NCBI GenBank assembly: GCA_963815355.1
Contig: CAWFGJ010000013.1
Coordinates: 186,001-250,000 of the forward strand
Direction: 5' to 3'
DNA: 64,000 nucleotides
Origin: JAPUEK01 sp963815355
Lineage (GTDB): Bacteria; Pseudomonadota; Alphaproteobacteria; Rhodobacterales; Rhodobacteraceae
Position numbers and translations under genes: made by a program. Shown piece after piece: positions 46,218-54,854 of the stretch (positions are counted from its first letter, which is position 1; every line of letters begins with the position of its first letter). Below the pieces are notes generated by a model, which made no database searches, had not been told where the DNA came from, and saw nothing but the letters and a program-made list of their open reading frames with translations.

Positions 46218-47150
46218 ATGACCGACATCCGGTCTTTCGAGAACGCGCCCGAAGCGGGCTTTGGCGATTATGTGCAGCTGCTGAAGCCGCGCGTGATGTC
46301 GCTGGTGGTCTTTACCGCCCTTGTCGGCCTGTTGGTCGCCCCCGTGTCCTTGCACCCGGTCGAATCCTTTGCCGCCGTGTTGTTCATCGCCCTTGGCGCA
46401 GGCGCCTCTGGCGCGCTGAACATGTGGTGGGACGCGGATATTGACCGCATCATGACCCGCACCAAATCGCGCCCGGTCCCCTCGGGTCGGGTAGAGGCAG
46501 GCGAGGCTTTGGCCATCGGGCTGGCGCTGTCGGGGATTTCGGTGGTGATGCTGGCGCTGGCGACCAATATCCTTGCCGGGGCGCTGCTGGCCTTTACGAT
46601 CTTCTTTTATGCCGTCGTCTATTCGATGTGGCTCAAGCGCTCTACTCCGCAGAACATCGTGATCGGTGGCGCGGCGGGGGCGTTTCCGCCGATGATCGGC
46701 TGGGTGGCCGCGACCGGATCTGTCTCGCTGGAGGCGGTGCTGATGTTCGCGCTGATCTTCATGTGGACGCCGCCGCATTTCTGGGCCTTGGCCTTGTTCA
46801 TGAAAGAAGACTACCACGCAGCCGGGGTTCCGATGTTGACCGTGACCCACGGTCGCAAGGCGACGCGGCGGCATATCCTGATCTATACGATCCTGTTGGC
46901 CCCTGTCGCGATCTGGACCGCGGCTTCGGCCATTGGCGGGCCGTTGACGATGGCGGTGACGGTTTTGCTGAACGGCTGGTTTCTGATCGGCGCATGGCGC
47001 ATCTGGAACCGGGATGAGGCACAGGCGCAGGCCGACGGCTACGCCACAGAGAAAGCGTTCTTCCGCTTCTCGCTGATTTATCTTTTCCTGCATTTCTCGG
47101 TCTTCCTTGTGGAAGCGGCGTTGAGATCGCAGGGTCTTGGGGGCTGGTGA
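46218..47150 (+). CDS. ctaB: Protoheme IX farnesyltransferase (heme O synthase)
   Basis: A 310-residue UbiA-family prenyltransferase with about nine membrane segments. The prenyl-diphosphate motif is NMWWDADIDRIMTRTKSRPVPSGR (about residues 72-95) and a second aspartate-rich region is KEDYHAAGVPML (about residue 195). It makes heme O from heme B for the oxidase. Its stop overlaps the next start by one base. Confidence 0.96.
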   Translation: MTDIRSFENAPEAGFGDYVQLLKPRVMSLVVFTALVGLLVAPVSLHPVESFAAVLFIALGAGASGALNMWWDADIDRIMTRTKSRPVPSGRVEAGEALAIGLALSGISVVMLALATNILAGALLAFTIFFYAVVYSMWLKRSTPQNIVIGGAAGAFPPMIGWVAATGSVSLEAVLMFALIFMWTPPHFWALALFMKEDYHAAGVPMLTVTHGRKATRRHILIYTILLAPVAIWTAASAIGGPLTMAVTVLLNGWFLIGAWRIWNRDEAQAQADGYATEKAFFRFSLIYLFLHFSVFLVEAALRSQGLGGW

Positions 47151-47353
47151 TGGCGAACTTTCCACCGGAACATGAAATCCACCGCCGCCGGTTGTCACGC
47201 AACCTTGGGGTGGGCGTGGTGTTGCTCAGCTTTGTGGCGCTGGTGTTTGCGTTGACAGTGGTGAAGGTCACCCGCGGCGACCGCATGCACGCGAATGACG
47301 CCAGCACCATCATGGGGACGGCGCCGAAAACCGGCACCGGAACCGCGCCATGA
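47150..47353 (+). CDS. CoxF-like small membrane protein
   Basis: A 67-residue single-pass protein: a basic N-terminus (EHEIHRRRLSRNLG), one membrane segment (GVVLLSFVALVFALTVV) and a polar tail. Position between ctaB and ctaG matches the CoxF gene of alphaproteobacterial cox operons, an accessory factor of uncertain function. GTG 47147 in the same frame is an alternative start. The stop overlaps the ctaG start by ATGA. Confidence 0.8.
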   Translation: MANFPPEHEIHRRRLSRNLGVGVVLLSFVALVFALTVVKVTRGDRMHANDASTIMGTAPKTGTGTAP

Positions 47354-47946
47354 GCGCGCCGATGACTCCGCAAAAGAAGACTGCGCTGGCCCTGGTCGGC
47401 GTGGCGGTGACGATGGCCTCGCTGTCGTTTGCGGCGGTGCCGTTCTACGATTGGTTCTGCCGGGTGACGGGCTATGCGGGCACGGTCAGCGTGTCGGAGG
47501 TGGCTCCGGATGTCATTCTGGACCGGACAATGATCATCCGCTTCGATGCCTCGCTTGAGGCCGGGATGCCGTGGACGTTCAAGCCGCAGCAAACGCTGAT
47601 GACCTTGCGGATCGGTGAGACGGCAATCGCCTTTTATGAGGCGACCAACCCCACGGATCGCACCATCGGCGGCACCGCGAGTTTCAACGTGACGCCGGAT
47701 CAGGCAGGTGGCTATTTCACCAAGATCGAATGTTTCTGCTTCACCGAGCAGGTGCTCAAGCCGCATGAAACCGCGATCATGCCGGTGACGTTCTTTGTCG
47801 ATCCGGCGATTGTCGATGACCCGGAAGCCAAGCTTATTCAGGAAATCACCCTGTCTTATACGTTCCACGAGACGCCCCTGCCCCAGGATCAGGCCGCCGC
47901 TGCGGCCTTGCCCCTTGAAGGCGCAGGTCAGAACCCGATAAACTGA
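47350..47946 (+). CDS. ctaG: Cytochrome c oxidase assembly protein CtaG/Cox11
   Basis: A 198-residue periplasmic copper chaperone with one N-terminal membrane anchor (ALALVGVAVTMASLSFAAVPF). The copper-binding CFCF motif is in KIECFCFTEQVLKPHE (about residue 130) and PVTFFVDPAIVDD follows. It delivers copper to the CuB centre of subunit I. It sits in a tight run between the CoxF-like gene and coxC. Confidence 0.94.
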   Translation: MSAPMTPQKKTALALVGVAVTMASLSFAAVPFYDWFCRVTGYAGTVSVSEVAPDVILDRTMIIRFDASLEAGMPWTFKPQQTLMTLRIGETAIAFYEATNPTDRTIGGTASFNVTPDQAGGYFTKIECFCFTEQVLKPHETAIMPVTFFVDPAIVDDPEAKLIQEITLSYTFHETPLPQDQAAAAALPLEGAGQNPIN

Positions 47947-47980
47947 TCAACGAACAAGAGAAGAAACGAGGGAACCGAAA

Positions 47981-48787
47981 ATGGCCCACGCCAAGAACCA
48001 CGATTACCACATTCTGCCGCCGTCGATCTGGCCGTTCTTTGGCGCTGTCTCGGCTTTCATCATGCTGTTCGGATCGGTGCTGTGGATGCACGGCTCCGGG
48101 CCTTGGATGGGGCTGATCGGCCTTGTCGGCGTGCTCTACACCATGTTCGCGTGGTGGTCGGAGGTGGTCCATGAGGGCCAGACCGGCGATCACACCCCGG
48201 TTGTCCGGATCGGGCTGCGCTATGGTTTCATCATGTTCATCATGTCCGAAGTGATGTTCTTTGCGGCGTGGTTCTGGACCTTCTTCAAGCATGCGATGTA
48301 TCCGATGGGCCCGATGAGCCCCTTGCAGGACGGTGTCTGGCCGCCCGAAGGCATCGTGACCTTTGACGCGTGGCACCTGCCGTTGATCAACACGCTGATC
48401 CTGCTGTGCTCTGGCTGTGCGGCAACCTGGGCGCACCATGCGTTGGTTCATGACAACAACAACCGTCGCGACATCAAGAACGGCCTGATCCTTGCGATCA
48501 TTCTGGGCGCGCTGTTCACGGTGTTTCAGGCCTATGAATACAGCCATGCGGCCTTTGGGTTCGCGGGCAACATCTATGGCGCCACCTTCTTCATGGCGAC
48601 CGGCTTTCACGGCTTCCACGTGGTCATCGGCACGATCTTTCTGACGGTCTGCCTGATCCGGACCTACAAGGGCCATTTCACGGCTGAGCAGCACGTCGGT
48701 TTTGAGGCTGCGGCGTGGTACTGGCACTTTGTGGACGTGGTCTGGTTGTTCCTGTTCGCCGCTGTCTATGTCTGGGGCGGCCAGTAA
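47981..48787 (+). CDS. coxC: Cytochrome c oxidase subunit III
   Basis: A 268-residue protein with seven membrane segments. Family landmarks are MAHAKNHDYHILPPSIWPF at the N-terminus, GLRYGFIMFIMSEVMFFAAWFWTFF (about residues 77-101), THHALVHD-type sequence AHHALVHDNN, and FHGFHVVIGTIFL with the C-terminal WHFVDVVWLFLF. It is an integral aa3 subunit involved in proton uptake stability. A hairpin follows before surf1. Confidence 0.95.
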   Translation: MAHAKNHDYHILPPSIWPFFGAVSAFIMLFGSVLWMHGSGPWMGLIGLVGVLYTMFAWWSEVVHEGQTGDHTPVVRIGLRYGFIMFIMSEVMFFAAWFWTFFKHAMYPMGPMSPLQDGVWPPEGIVTFDAWHLPLINTLILLCSGCAATWAHHALVHDNNNRRDIKNGLILAIILGALFTVFQAYEYSHAAFGFAGNIYGATFFMATGFHGFHVVIGTIFLTVCLIRTYKGHFTAEQHVGFEAAAWYWHFVDVVWLFLFAAVYVWGGQ

Positions 48788-48809
48788 GCCTTGACGCGAT
48801 CTTAACATG

Positions 48810-48829
48810 CGCGGGCCTTCGGGCCCGCG
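48810..48829 (+). terminator. Hairpin after coxC
   Basis: The 8-base stem CGCGGGCC/GGCCCGCG with tetraloop TTCG is followed by TGTTTCATTT. It lies 23 bases after the coxC stop and only 23 before surf1, so read-through is likely. Confidence 0.65.
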
Positions 48830-48851
48830 TGTTTCATTTACGGACCCCCCT

Positions 48852-49523
48852 ATGACCTTCCGTGTGTTTTCCGCCCTCTTGCTCGGCCTTGCCGGGGTGG
48901 TGTTGCTGTGCGGGCTGGGCACGTGGCAGGTGCAGCGCATGTACGAAAAGCGCGCGCAACTCGATGCGATGACCGCGGGGATCAGCGTGCCGGCCGTGCC
49001 GGTGCCCGTCCAGCTTACCCCCGAGAAAGACCGCTATCGCCCCGTCACCGCCGAAGGGCGCTTTACGGGCGAGCATCTTTACGTCCTGTCAGGCCAGCCG
49101 ATGATCGGCGGGGGCGTGCAGGTCATCTCGGTCTTGGAGATGGCAGACGGGCGGCGGTTGCTGGTTGACCGTGGCTTTCTGGCGGATGATGACAAGCACA
49201 AGACGCTGACCGTGACGGATGTGAAAATCCTTGGCAACCTGATGTGGCCGCGCGATTCCAACGCCTACACGCCGCCACCAGACCCCAAGACCGGGCTTTG
49301 GTTTGCGCGCGACGCCGAGGCGATGGCCGCGCTGCTGCACACCGAAGCGACCTTTATTGTCGCGCGTGAGCCGACCGGTGACGGGATCGACGCGATGCCG
49401 GTGGACACTTCGTCTATTCCCAACGACCATTGGGGCTATGCGATTACGTGGTTTTCGCTCGCCTTTGTCTGGGGGATAATGACAGTCTTCCTTCTGTGGC
49501 GTATCAGACGGCGGACAGTTTAA
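48852..49523 (+). CDS. surf1: SURF1 family heme a insertion protein
   Basis: A 223-residue inner-membrane protein with two membrane segments (FSALLLGLAGVVLLCGLGTWQ at 5-25 and YAITWFSLAFVWGIMTVFLLW near the C-terminus). The SURF1 landmarks are LGTWQVQRMYEK, RPVTAEGRF and RGFLADDDKH (the family has RGWV or RGFV here). It hands heme a to subunit I during oxidase assembly. ATG 48852 is chosen over an upstream in-frame start lying in the hairpin. Confidence 0.9.
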   Translation: MTFRVFSALLLGLAGVVLLCGLGTWQVQRMYEKRAQLDAMTAGISVPAVPVPVQLTPEKDRYRPVTAEGRFTGEHLYVLSGQPMIGGGVQVISVLEMADGRRLLVDRGFLADDDKHKTLTVTDVKILGNLMWPRDSNAYTPPPDPKTGLWFARDAEAMAALLHTEATFIVAREPTGDGIDAMPVDTSSIPNDHWGYAITWFSLAFVWGIMTVFLLWRIRRRTV

Positions 49524-49533
49524 AGGGGGGCGC

Positions 49534-50934
49534 ATGCGCTACATCTCGACAAGGGGTTCGGCCCCGGTTCTGACCTTTGGTGAAGCGATGATGACGGGCC
49601 TTGCCCGTGACGGCGGGCTTTATGTGCCCGAATCCGTGCCCGTCATGCCCAAGGCGGAGATCGCGGCCCTTGCCGGTCTGCCCTATGAAGAGATCGCTTT
49701 TCGCGTCATGCGCCCGTATTTGGGCGGTTTTTTCGCCGACGACGAATTCCGGGGCCTGATTGCCAAGGCCTATGCAGGCTTTGGTCACGCCGCCCGCGCG
49801 CCTTTGGTGCAGCTTGGGCCGAACCACTTCTTGCTGGAACTGTTCCACGGGCCGACTTTGGCGTTCAAAGACTTTGCCATGCAGTTGATCGGCCAGATGA
49901 TGCAGGCGGCCTTGGCCAAGACGGGCGAGCGGATCACGATCGTTGGCGCGACATCGGGCGATACCGGATCGGCCGCGATGGAGGCGTTTCGCGGTCTGGC
50001 GAATGTGGATGTGTTCATCCTTTACCCGCATGGCCGGGTGTCGGACGTGCAGCGCCGCCAGATGACCACCCCGTCTGAGGCGAATGTCCACGCCATTGCC
50101 ATCGACGGCGATTTCGACGACGCGCAGGCCCGCGTCAAAGACATGTTCAACGATTTCGCCTTTCGCGATGGCGTGCGCCTTGCAGGGGTGAACTCGATCA
50201 ACTGGGCGCGGGTTTTGGCGCAGGTGGTTTACTACTTTTCGGCGGCCACCAGCCTTGGGGCGCCGCATCGCGAAGTCAGCTTTACCGTGCCGACCGGCAA
50301 TTTCGGCGACATCTTTGCGGGCTATATCGCGCGCAAGATGGGTCTGCCGATTAAGCAACTGGTGATCGCCACCAATCAGAACGACATTCTGGACCGTGCG
50401 CTGAAAGGTGGCGCCTATCGGACCAATGGGGTCAAGCCGTCGATCAGCCCATCGATGGATATTCAGGTATCCTCCAACTTTGAGCGCGCGTTGTTTGATG
50501 CCTATGGGCGCGACGGTGGCGCGATTGCCAAGCTGATGGACGAGATGAAGGCGGGCGGTTTTGTGATCTCGCAAGGCGCGCTGGAAATGCTGCGCGAGAC
50601 GTTTGTGTCGGGGCGGTGCTCGGAAGCGGAAACGGCGGCGACCATCGCGCGGACCCTTGCCGCCAGCGGTGAGCTGCTGTGCCCGCATTCCGCCGTCGGT
50701 GTGAAGGTGGCCGAGGACGTGCTTGGGCACGAGTCGGGCAACGTGCCGATGATCACGCTGGCCACGGCCCACCCCGCCAAGTTCCCCGATGCGGTTGAGG
50801 CGGCCACCGGCCTTCGCCCTGCCCTGCCGCCGCGCATGGGCGATCTGTTTGACCGCCCCGAGCGGGTGACGCGCCTGCCCAATGACCTGACTGTTTTGCA
50901 AGACCACATTCGCGAAAGGACCGCCCGCAAATGA
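49534..50934 (+). CDS. thrC: Threonine synthase
   Basis: A 466-residue PLP enzyme of the E. coli ThrC type, converting O-phosphohomoserine to threonine. It starts MRYISTRGSAPVLTFGEAMMTGLARDGGLYVPE. The PLP Lys is in TLAFKDFAMQLIG (about residue 111) and the phosphate loop GATSGDTGSAA follows. FTVPTGNFGDIFAGY is another family landmark. It follows surf1 by ten bases and overlaps the M16 peptidase start by ATGA. Confidence 0.96.
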   Translation: MRYISTRGSAPVLTFGEAMMTGLARDGGLYVPESVPVMPKAEIAALAGLPYEEIAFRVMRPYLGGFFADDEFRGLIAKAYAGFGHAARAPLVQLGPNHFLLELFHGPTLAFKDFAMQLIGQMMQAALAKTGERITIVGATSGDTGSAAMEAFRGLANVDVFILYPHGRVSDVQRRQMTTPSEANVHAIAIDGDFDDAQARVKDMFNDFAFRDGVRLAGVNSINWARVLAQVVYYFSAATSLGAPHREVSFTVPTGNFGDIFAGYIARKMGLPIKQLVIATNQNDILDRALKGGAYRTNGVKPSISPSMDIQVSSNFERALFDAYGRDGGAIAKLMDEMKAGGFVISQGALEMLRETFVSGRCSEAETAATIARTLAASGELLCPHSAVGVKVAEDVLGHESGNVPMITLATAHPAKFPDAVEAATGLRPALPPRMGDLFDRPERVTRLPNDLTVLQDHIRERTARK

Positions 50935-52223
50935 CTTTGGGGACCGCCCAGCCGACCACGCGTGAGATGACCCGGCTGACCACATTGTCGAACGGGTTTC
51001 GCATTGTCACCGAACATATGCCGGGGCTGAAATCAGCCAGCGCCGGGGTTTGGGTCATGGCGGGGGGGCGTCACGAACGCTCGGAACAAAACGGCATCGC
51101 GCATTTTCTGGAGCATATGGCGTTCAAGGGCACCCGTCGCCGCACGGCCTTGCAGATCGCCGAAGAGATTGAGGATGTCGGCGGCTATATCAACGCCTAC
51201 ACCAGCCGCGAGATGACGGCCTATTACGCCCGTGTGCTGGAGGCCGATGTGGCGCTGGCGCTTGATGTGATCGGCGATATCGTGCTGAACCCGGCCTTCG
51301 ACAAGAAAGAGATTGAGGTCGAGCGCCATGTGATCCTTCAGGAAATCGGCCAAGCGCTCGACACGCCGGACGATATCATTTTCGATTGGCTGCAGGAGGT
51401 GTCCTACCCCGATCAGGCGTTTGGCCGCACCATTCTGGGGCCGGAAGAGCGGGTTGGTGCCTTTGGGCGGGCCGATCTGAAGGGGTTTGTGAAAGAGCAT
51501 TATGGCCCGGCACAAATGATCCTCGCCGCCGCCGGGGCGGTGGACCATGATGCGATCGTCGCACAGGCAGAGGCGATCTTTGGCGGGCTGAAAGCGCAGC
51601 CGCAAAAGGCGTTCCAACCGGCGCAGTTCAGGGGCGCGGAACGGCGCGAGGTCAAGGCGCTGGAGCAGGTGCATTTCGCGATGGCCTTCGACGCACCCGG
51701 CTACCGGCATCCCGATGTCTTTACCGCGCAGGTCTATGCCACCGCGATGGGCGGCGGCATGTCGAGCCGCCTGTTCCAGAAGATCCGCGAAGAGCGGGGG
51801 TTGTGTTATTCGATCTTCGCCCAGTCGGGGGCCTATGAGGATACCGGGCAGATCACGCTTTATGCGGGCACTTCGGCGGAAGAGATCGGCGATCTGGCGA
51901 CGCTGACGATGGATGAGATGAAGCGCGCCGCCTCTGACATGTCCGAAGCTGAGGTCAACCGCGCCCGCGCGCAGATCAAGGCCGGTATGCTGATGGGGCT
52001 GGAAAGCCCCTCGTCGCGAGCCGAGCGGATTGCACGGCTGCTTGCGATCTATGGCCGGGTGCCGGATGTCGACGAGGCGGTTGGCCGGATCGACGCGGTC
52101 ACCACCGAGGACGTGCGCCGCTTTGCCGGTGAGATCTGTGCGGCAGACACCGCGATGGCGCTCTATGGCCCTGTTGAGGCCGCCCCCTCGTTGGAGGCGA
52201 TCCGCGACAGGCTGCGCGCCTGA
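50931..52223 (+). CDS. M16 family metallopeptidase
   Basis: A 430-residue zinc peptidase of the mitochondrial-processing-peptidase type. The inverted zinc motif is in IAHFLEHMAFKGT (HxxEH, about residues 56-60), with the distal Glu expected in the helix EIEDVGGYINAYTSRE. The glycine-rich GGGMSSRLFQKIREERGLCYS is the other landmark. ATG 50931 overlaps the thrC stop; ATG 50967 (MTRLTTLSNG) is an alternative start that matches some homologues better. No signal peptide is visible. Confidence 0.92.
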   Translation: MTLGTAQPTTREMTRLTTLSNGFRIVTEHMPGLKSASAGVWVMAGGRHERSEQNGIAHFLEHMAFKGTRRRTALQIAEEIEDVGGYINAYTSREMTAYYARVLEADVALALDVIGDIVLNPAFDKKEIEVERHVILQEIGQALDTPDDIIFDWLQEVSYPDQAFGRTILGPEERVGAFGRADLKGFVKEHYGPAQMILAAAGAVDHDAIVAQAEAIFGGLKAQPQKAFQPAQFRGAERREVKALEQVHFAMAFDAPGYRHPDVFTAQVYATAMGGGMSSRLFQKIREERGLCYSIFAQSGAYEDTGQITLYAGTSAEEIGDLATLTMDEMKRAASDMSEAEVNRARAQIKAGMLMGLESPSSRAERIARLLAIYGRVPDVDEAVGRIDAVTTEDVRRFAGEICAADTAMALYGPVEAAPSLEAIRDRLRA

Positions 52224-52807
52224 TGCTGGGGGTTCGTCGCAGACCAAAGGTGGAAACGGAGCGGATGACGCTGCGGCTGCCCCAACACGCCGACTGGCGT
52301 GCGTGGGCCGGGCTGCGCGAGGCTTCTGCCGCGCATCTGACCCCGTGGGAGCCGGTCTGGGCCCATGATCACCTGACGCGCAAGGCCTTTGCCAACCGGG
52401 TTTACTGGGCGATGCGCGCCGAAGGCCAAGGCACCGCACTGCCGCTTCTGCTGTTCCGGCGGCAGGATCAGGCCCTTTTGGGGGCGATCACGCTGGATAA
52501 CATCCGGCGCGGCCCGGTGCAGGCGGGCACGCTGGGCTATTGGATCGGCGCACCCTATGCCCGGCAGGGCTATATGCGCGAGGCGATCAAGGCCGTGGTC
52601 CACCACGCCTTTGCCGTGCAGGACCTGAGCCGGATTGAGGCCGCTTGCTTGCCTGAGAACACCGCGTCACGCGGGGTGCTGGAAAAATCCGGCTTCAAGT
52701 ATGAAGGTGTTGCGCAAAGCTATTTGCAGATCAACGGGCGCTGGCGCAACCATGTGCTCTACGCCAACCTGCGCAGCGACCGGCGCGGGCGCACGGACGT
52801 AGGCTAG
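52223..52807 (+). CDS. RimJ-type GNAT N-acetyltransferase
   Basis: A 194-residue acetyltransferase close to RimJ/RimL. The acetyl-CoA region is ARQGYMREAIKAVVHHAF (about residues 113-130). The start RRPKVETERMTLRLPQHADWRAW matches the family, and CLPENTASRGVLEKSGFKYEG carries the Asn motif. It may modify ribosomal protein N-termini. Its ATG shares one base with the M16 peptidase stop. Confidence 0.88.
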   Translation: MLGVRRRPKVETERMTLRLPQHADWRAWAGLREASAAHLTPWEPVWAHDHLTRKAFANRVYWAMRAEGQGTALPLLLFRRQDQALLGAITLDNIRRGPVQAGTLGYWIGAPYARQGYMREAIKAVVHHAFAVQDLSRIEAACLPENTASRGVLEKSGFKYEGVAQSYLQINGRWRNHVLYANLRSDRRGRTDVG

Positions 52808-52810
52808 ACC

Positions 52811-53359
52811 GTGGCCGGGGTGACCGTTCTGCTGTTGCGGGGGGTGAATGTTTCGGGCGCGAACCGCCTGCCGATGGCCGCCTTTCGCGCGATGTTGACC
52901 GACCTTGGCTTGCGCCGCGTGCACACCTACATCCAGAGCGGCAATGCGGTTTTCGACGATCCCGGTCTTGCCGATCTGCCCGACCTTATTGCGGCGGCAA
53001 TGCGGGCGGCGTTCGGCTTTGCGCCCGCGATGATTTTGCTGCCCCTGCCCGTCTTTGACGCGATCCTTGCCGCAAACCCGTATCGGACGCAGGGCGAGGC
53101 GGACGGCGCCAAGGTGCATCTGATCTTTCTTGCGGCCCCGGCGCGGGACTGCGACCTTGAAACCCTGTGCAGCTTTGCGACCGGGGGCGAGGCGTTGCAT
53201 CTGACCGACAGCGCGCTGTATCTGCTGACCCCCAGCGGGCTTGGCCGGTCTGTTCTGGCCGAAAAAATCCCGCGCTACGTGAAAACCCCGCAAACGGCGC
53301 GCAATCAACGCACCGCCACGGCGATTTCGGCGCTGGGGCAGAACCTCTGCGAGGCGTAG
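52811..53359 (+). CDS. DUF1697 domain-containing protein
   Basis: A 182-residue protein starting at GTG 52811, three bases after the preceding stop. Family landmarks are VTVLLLRGVNVSGANRLPMAAFRAMLTDLG and YIQSGNAVFD near the N-terminus; FLAAPARDCDLE and the C-terminal TARNQRTATAIS are also seen. The function of DUF1697 is not known. It belongs to the thrC-M16-GNAT run. Confidence 0.88.
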   Translation: MAGVTVLLLRGVNVSGANRLPMAAFRAMLTDLGLRRVHTYIQSGNAVFDDPGLADLPDLIAAAMRAAFGFAPAMILLPLPVFDAILAANPYRTQGEADGAKVHLIFLAAPARDCDLETLCSFATGGEALHLTDSALYLLTPSGLGRSVLAEKIPRYVKTPQTARNQRTATAISALGQNLCEA

Positions 53360-53438
53360 CTTTTCGGGCATGGGGCGTTCCCTGATCCGCTTTCCCCGCA
53401 CCGATTGGCGCGCTACATTGGGCGGCGAAGGAGCCGCC

Positions 53439-54854
53439 ATGTTGAACCCTGCCGACACCGCTTTTCTGGCCCATCTGGCCAGCCAATTGCCCGAAGACAC
53501 CTTGCGCGCGCCCGAGCCGCGCTATCTGGAAGAACCGCGCAGTAGGTGGCAGGGTCAGGGCGGCGCCGTTGCCTTGCCGCGCAGCACGGCCGAGGTCTCG
53601 GCAATCCTGCGCGCTTGTAACGCTGCCCGGGTCGGGGTGCAGCCTTGGGGCGGGGGCACGGGGCTGGTGGGGGGGCAGTTGCAACCGCAAGGCCCGGCAC
53701 CGCTGATCGTGTCGCTGGAACGCATGGCCGCGCTGCGCGGGTCCTATCCGCAGGAAAATGTGCTGGTGGTCGAGGCGGGGATGATCGTTGCCAACGCGCA
53801 GGCCGAGGCGGAAAAGCTGGATCGGCTTTATCCGCTGTCGCTTGCCTCGGAGGGATCGGCGCGGATCGGCGGGGTTTTGTCGACCAATGCCGGGGGGTTG
53901 AACGTGCTGCGCTATGGCAACGCCCGCGATCTGTGTCTGGGGATTGAGGCCGTGCTGGCCGATGGCACGGTGTTCAATGGGCTGAAGCGTTTGCGCAAGG
54001 ACAACACGGGCTATGATCTGCGCCATCTGCTGATCGGGGCCGAGGGCAGTTTGGGGGTGATCACGGCGGCGGCGTTGCGGCTTTACCCGCGCCCGGCGTC
54101 CACCGCGACGGCGCTGTTGGCGGTGACGGACCCGGCGGCGGCGCTGACGTTGCTGGAATTGGCCGAAAGCCGGGCGTCGGGGATGATCAGCGCTTTTGAG
54201 TTGATCCACCGGATGGGCTACGCGTTTCTGGCCGAAGCGGTGCCAGAGGTGACTGTGCCGCTTGATCCGCAGCCGGAGTGGTCGGTGCTGATCGAACTTG
54301 CCTTGCCGCCGGGCTTTGGCGGGGCCGAGGCGGTTCTGGCAGGGTTGCTGGAGACGGCGATGGAGCGGGGGTTGGTGCAGGACGGGGTGATTGCCACCTC
54401 ATCCGCGCAGCGCGATGGGTTGTGGCGCATCCGCGAGGCGATCCCAGAGGCAAACCGCCGGATCGGGGCGGTGTCGTCGCATGACATCTCACTGCCGTTG
54501 TCGGAAATTCCGGCGTTTATCCCCAAGGCCATTGCCGAGCTTGCGCGGATTGGCGATTGGCGGGTGAATTGCTTTGGCCATCTGGGCGACGGCAACCTGC
54601 ATTTCAACGTCTTTCCGGTGAAAGGCGGCAACCGCAAGAACCATGCCGCTCAGGTCGACGCGGTGAAGGCCTGTGTGCACGACATGGTGCACGCGCGGGG
54701 CGGCTCTGTCAGCGCAGAACACGGCATCGGACGGCTGAAGGTCAGCGATCTGGAACGCTATGGCGATCCGGGCAAGCTGGCGGCCATGCGCGCGATCAAG
54801 GCCGCGCTGGACCCGAACGGCATCCTCAACCCCGGTGCGGTGTTGCGGGGCTAG
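53439..54854 (+). CDS. FAD-binding oxidoreductase (D-2-hydroxyacid dehydrogenase-like)
   Basis: A 471-residue flavoprotein of the VAO/PCMH group. The FAD motif is VQPWGGGTGLVGGQ (about residues 68-81), SEGSARIGGVLSTNAGG binds the cofactor, and the C-terminal oxidase part has CFGHLGDGNLHFNVFP and SAEHGIGRLK. This resembles D-2-hydroxyglutarate or D-lactate dehydrogenases of the GlcD type. ATG 53439 follows GAAGGAG; the upstream frame reaches 53370 without a good site. The 3' end overlaps the convergent MATE gene by 29 bases. Confidence 0.88.
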   Translation: MLNPADTAFLAHLASQLPEDTLRAPEPRYLEEPRSRWQGQGGAVALPRSTAEVSAILRACNAARVGVQPWGGGTGLVGGQLQPQGPAPLIVSLERMAALRGSYPQENVLVVEAGMIVANAQAEAEKLDRLYPLSLASEGSARIGGVLSTNAGGLNVLRYGNARDLCLGIEAVLADGTVFNGLKRLRKDNTGYDLRHLLIGAEGSLGVITAAALRLYPRPASTATALLAVTDPAAALTLLELAESRASGMISAFELIHRMGYAFLAEAVPEVTVPLDPQPEWSVLIELALPPGFGGAEAVLAGLLETAMERGLVQDGVIATSSAQRDGLWRIREAIPEANRRIGAVSSHDISLPLSEIPAFIPKAIAELARIGDWRVNCFGHLGDGNLHFNVFPVKGGNRKNHAAQVDAVKACVHDMVHARGGSVSAEHGIGRLKVSDLERYGDPGKLAAMRAIKAALDPNGILNPGAVLRG

